Position numbers and translations under genes: made by a program | The notes under the pieces: model-generated | What the model saw: only the letters and a program-made list of their open reading frames with translations | What the model was told of the DNA's origin: nothing | Databases searched by the model: none | NCBI GenBank assembly: GCA_017651645.1 | Contig: JAGCCO010000013.1 | Span: 62,001-126,000, forward strand | Length of the DNA: 64,000 nt | DNA from: Bacteroidales bacterium | Lineage (GTDB): Bacteria > Bacteroidota > Bacteroidia > Bacteroidales > F082 | Reading direction: 5' to 3' | In this document: positions 61,661-64,000 of the stretch, piece by piece | Position numbering within the stretch: position 1 is the stretch's first letter | How the letters are laid out: each line of letters begins with the position of its first letter

Positions 61661-62425
61661 TTAATATAGATATTTTTTGCCCAGAAGATTAAATTGGAGA
61701 CAAAGTCCTGCGTTTAAATACTTGAAGTCTTTTAAACTTGCCTGTAATCGTATATGTTGCCATAATAAGACGTCCATACCTGTTAGGAATTCATTGCCAG
61801 TGTATTCGACAATGATTCTGCCTTGAGGGAAAAAAGCCGGCCTAAAGGTGATGCCGCCCACAATTCCATTCCATTTGGAATTATAACCTCTGTAAAAATG
61901 ACGATAGGAGAGCGTCACACCTAAAATGTTATCCGAGAAATTAAAATGTTTGGTTGCGGCGATATACAAATTTGTATAATACAATTGTACATCAGGCTTG
62001 TTCCTATAGAAAGCGGCTGTCCAAACATCGTTACATCCAATGGCTACTGCCGGATGGTATTTTCCCTCCTTAATTGGCAGGATTTTTACCGAAGCATAAC
62101 GGTCTTTACTCCATTGGATGTTGCCTTGTTGGTCTTTGCTTCTGATCCGTTCCGTGCAGACATAACTCATTTCAAGCCAGCTGAAAGGAGTAAGCGAAAG
62201 GTAATAGTCAAAAGTGTTGTACTTTTCTCCTTGGAAAAGAAAACCCTTATCGGGCATCATGTTTTTGTTGAGATAATGCGCCCCTATAAAAGCATCTCCT
62301 TCGTGATTCATCTCGGCTGATGGGATATGAATCAGTCCTGACATGCCAGTATATTGTTGGCCATTTCCCGCAAAAGGGAGAAGCCATAAGGCTATTATTG
62401 CAATTATAGTATTAATGTGCTTCAT
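61661..62425 (-). CDS. Outer-membrane beta-barrel protein, YjbH-like
   Basis: 254 residues. Signal MKHINTIIAIIALWLLPFAG then a beta-barrel with alternating strands ending in Phe/Tyr/Leu. GLIHIPSAEMNHEGDAFIGA and FDYYLSLTPFSWLEMSYVCTE match the YjbH/GfcD pattern (a family exporting or anchoring capsule-like polysaccharide). It follows the neighbouring barrel gene by 11 bases. AT-rich compared with core genes. The family call is tentative. Confidence 0.6.
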   Translation of the reverse strand: MKHINTIIAIIALWLLPFAGNGQQYTGMSGLIHIPSAEMNHEGDAFIGAHYLNKNMMPDKGFLFQGEKYNTFDYYLSLTPFSWLEMSYVCTERIRSKDQQGNIQWSKDRYASVKILPIKEGKYHPAVAIGCNDVWTAAFYRNKPDVQLYYTNLYIAATKHFNFSDNILGVTLSYRHFYRGYNSKWNGIVGGITFRPAFFPQGRIIVEYTGNEFLTGMDVLLWQHIRLQASLKDFKYLNAGLCLQFNLLGKKYLY

Positions 62426-62436
62426 GTCTTAATCTA

Positions 62437-63336
62437 TTACTTTTTAATAATGAAATCAGGTTTCATAGTATGGCTGCCCCATTGAAGCAAATCACGGCTA
62501 AACCAGCCATCACGTTCGTTTTCTTCAGGATCAGTACGATACATCCTGTTAGAGAAGTTATGGTACATCACGGTATAAGACATACGGAAGTTGGAAGCAG
62601 GCCTGAAATTAACCATCCTGTGTTTACGTTGATATGGGGGCAGAGCAATGACAAATCTAAACCCTCCATCAAATCCCTCTAATTTACTCCATCGGCTATA
62701 GACGGAAACAGTGGTGTGGTTGAAGTGCCTCATAGCTTCTACTTCGCAGCCAAAATCTTGAAAATAATATCTCCCTATTACACCTCTGAATTGGGTGTTC
62801 CACTTTGACAGATAGAAATCGCCTCCTATAGTTCCAACAAAACGATTCATTGAATTGATCGACCAAACAGGGTTCAAAATCATTGTGCCAACACAACCGG
62901 CTTGTCCTTCGAAGGCGAACCATTTGCACAAGGGGAGAAATGCTTTCAAATCTACACCATAACTGTTCATGCTAAAAATCCCTGTACTGGCTTTGAGGTA
63001 TAAGTTACCAAGACGAAGTTCTTTGCTAAGATCAAGAATATTAAGTTGAACATACTTATTGTTTTCGCCATATTGGTTAATAATTGGTAAAAGGACTTGC
63101 CCTGATAGTTGCCAGTGGTTGCCCATATTCCACTTGAAGCCTGGAGTCAGGCGAATCAAGTATTCGTACTGGGTGTTGAAATTAATGTCTCTGAAGTTAA
63201 AATCCACACCCGAAAAAAGATCTAGACTACGAGTGTTGGTTTGCCCTATTGCTCTAGGTTGACCTGTCCAAAGGAACAAGAACAAAAGCATAACTATCAA
63301 GGAGCGATATTTGATTGAAGCGTACCGTTGAAACAT
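62437..63336 (-). CDS. Putative outer-membrane beta-barrel protein
   Basis: 299 residues. Sec signal ending around RAIGQT, then alternating beta strands throughout (SGVDFNFRDINFNTQYEYLI, NGWFSRD-type C-terminus with WGSHTMKPDF). Length and composition resemble the second half of a YjbH protein, and it precedes the YjbH-like gene in the same operon, so the pair may be a split YjbH. TACTTTTG at 63368-63361 (minus) is its likely -7 element. Confidence 0.5.
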   Translation of the reverse strand: MFQRYASIKYRSLIVMLLFLFLWTGQPRAIGQTNTRSLDLFSGVDFNFRDINFNTQYEYLIRLTPGFKWNMGNHWQLSGQVLLPIINQYGENNKYVQLNILDLSKELRLGNLYLKASTGIFSMNSYGVDLKAFLPLCKWFAFEGQAGCVGTMILNPVWSINSMNRFVGTIGGDFYLSKWNTQFRGVIGRYYFQDFGCEVEAMRHFNHTTVSVYSRWSKLEGFDGGFRFVIALPPYQRKHRMVNFRPASNFRMSYTVMYHNFSNRMYRTDPEENERDGWFSRDLLQWGSHTMKPDFIIKK

Positions 63337-63360
63337 TGCTGTTGTTTATTGTTAATGCTG

Positions 63361-63368
63361 CAAAAGTA
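63361..63368 (-). promoter_or_regulatory. -7 element TACTTTTG for the beta-barrel pair
   Basis: Minus strand TACTTTTG, about 25 bases before the ATG at 63336. Confidence 0.55.
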
Positions 63369-63408
63369 GGAAAAAATCCGAAATACAACCTTGTGTATTA
63401 ATAATTTT

Positions 63409-63438
63409 GTAGAGACGATGAAGATACACCGTCTCTAC
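63409..63438. repeat. GTAGAGACG inverted repeat
   Basis: GTAGAGACG, 12-base loop, CGTCTCTAC; with the outer T/A the stem is 10 bp. It shares the outer arm of the perfect palindrome at 32811-32838. It sits in the gap between the ssb pair and the barrel genes. Confidence 0.75.
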
Positions 63439-63509
63439 ATTTTAGTTTTTAGCAACCCACCTCAAGCAGATTAATACTTATAAAGCGGTAGGAGACAGAA
63501 GTGAAGGAA

Positions 63510-63851
63510 TTAAGATTCCTTTTCCCAATCGATCAGGAACAAGTCGTTGACCCAGACTTCGGTGACGGAATGTCGCTGACCCTTATCGTCGGTCCATTCG
63601 TTGTTACGGAGGCTGCCGTCGATGGCAATCCGCTTGCCTTTCTTCACGTTCTTCTCAACGCGATCGGCGATGGGACCCCAAGCGATGATGGGGAACCACT
63701 GGGTGTCGTTGACCCATTCTCCGTTGGCGTTCTTTTTGTTTTCCGTTACAGCAAGACTGAAACGTGCTTTCTTGCTGTTGTTGAAGGTCTTGATTTCAGG
63801 TTCTGCACCCGGGCGGCCAATCAGCATGACCGAATTTCTCATTGTACTCAT
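63510..63851 (-). CDS. ssb: Single-stranded DNA-binding protein, short form
   Basis: 113 residues. OB fold with NSVMLIGRPGAEPEIKTF, FSLAVTENKKNANGEWV, WFPIIAWGPIADRVEKNVKK and GKRIAIDGSLRNNEWTDDKG. The protein ends ...LFLIDWEKES, so the usual acidic, partner-recruiting tail (DDDIPF-like) is missing. An ssb paralogue with the same ending lies just upstream on the same strand. Binds ssDNA; may be a specialised paralogue rather than the replication SSB. Confidence 0.9.
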   Translation of the reverse strand: MSTMRNSVMLIGRPGAEPEIKTFNNSKKARFSLAVTENKKNANGEWVNDTQWFPIIAWGPIADRVEKNVKKGKRIAIDGSLRNNEWTDDKGQRHSVTEVWVNDLFLIDWEKES

Positions 63852-63885
63852 GATTGTGTGTGTTTAAGTGTTAATAATAAGGTGA

Positions 63886-64000
63886 TTAGTTGTTTTGTTC
63901 TTTTCCCCAGTCCAGGAGGATGAAGTTGTTCAGATGGATCTCTGTCGACAGATGGCGTTGGCCGTTCTTGTCGGTCCATTCTTTGTTGCGCAAAGCGCCA
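63886..64000 (-). CDS. ssb: Second SSB paralogue, C-terminal part only
   Basis: The minus-strand frame gives GALRNKEWTDKNGQRHLST, then EIHLNNFILLDWGKEQNN and a stop, closely paralogous to the last third of the neighbouring SSB. The start lies beyond the window. Also lacks an acidic tail. Two tandem SSB genes. Confidence 0.85.
   Translation of the reverse strand, partial: GALRNKEWTDKNGQRHLSTEIHLNNFILLDWGKEQNN

Overview
The window is a stretch of chromosome from a Bacteroidota genome, most likely an uncultured member of the Bacteroidales. Evidence: (i) lineage-restricted genes, namely a GldH lipoprotein next to a PSP1/RicT protein and a PBP1A, a DUF4270 lipoprotein, an IPExxxVDY-type protein beside rnc, a short GT5 glycogen/starch synthase, EFR1 and GH92; (ii) nearly every likely transcription unit is preceded by the Bacteroidota -7 element TAnnTTTG (TATCTTTG, TACTTTTG, TATTTTTG, TACCTTTG) rather than a sigma-70 -10/-35; (iii) few clear Shine-Dalgarno sequences. 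No rRNA, tRNA, CRISPR array, transposase or integrase was recognised. The coding density is high and no gene-free stretch exceeds 300 bases.

Layout. Bases 1-8409 are an AT-rich accessory island on the + strand: the end of a histidine-kinase/HSP90-like ATPase, a receiver-like partner, a McrB-like AAA+ GTPase-type motor with an MrcB_N (DUF3578) domain, an AlbA_2 (Schlafen-type) ATP-binding protein, an 11-bp tandem repeat carrying an ATGA-coupled micro-ORF, and a DUF2357 protein with a PD-(D/E)XK-like core. It looks like a McrBC-like (type IV restriction) defence locus wired to a two-component-like sensor, and base composition breaks inside the mcrB-like gene exactly at the domain boundary. Bases 8.4-21.7 kb mix housekeeping-type genes with accessory ones: a YqaE/Pmp3 gene lacking an ATG, a DinD-like/RhuM fusion, a lipoprotein hydrolase, an ICMT-like methyltransferase, a HAD phosphatase coupled to a Vsr endonuclease, an OmpA-type protein, a GH92 mannosidase, a hipBA toxin-antitoxin module with a double operator, and an excisionase-like HTH cassette with a phosphoesterase.

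Bases 21.7-63.9 kb are mostly core: acyl-CoA synthetase, EFR1 ferredoxin/flavodoxin, MATE pump, a second RhuM, peptidyl-prolyl isomerase-pheS, glycogen synthase-DUF4270, meaB, glnA, a GT39-like glycosyltransferase, acpP-fabF-rnc-IPExxxVDY, polA, phoH-type ATPase, SAM hydroxide adenosyltransferase, obg-PAP2, RicT-GldH-PBP1A, lemA, glmS, an Ig-like lipoprotein coupled to a second membrane glycosyltransferase, aspS, a lipoprotein, phosphofructokinase, RNase H and two tandem short SSBs (the second cut by the window end).

The most unusual content apart from the island is repetitive: several short arrays with a constant 7-bp period but different words sit at gene ends, in 5' leaders and even inside coding sequences (vsr, GT39, EFR1 C-terminus); a CATTGCGAG/GAAGCAATC palindromic element is inserted in frame in the GT39 gene; two GTAGAGACG palindromes and two GGCTG hairpin-like sequences lie between genes. 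All functional assignments are from reading sequence motifs; no database search was run.
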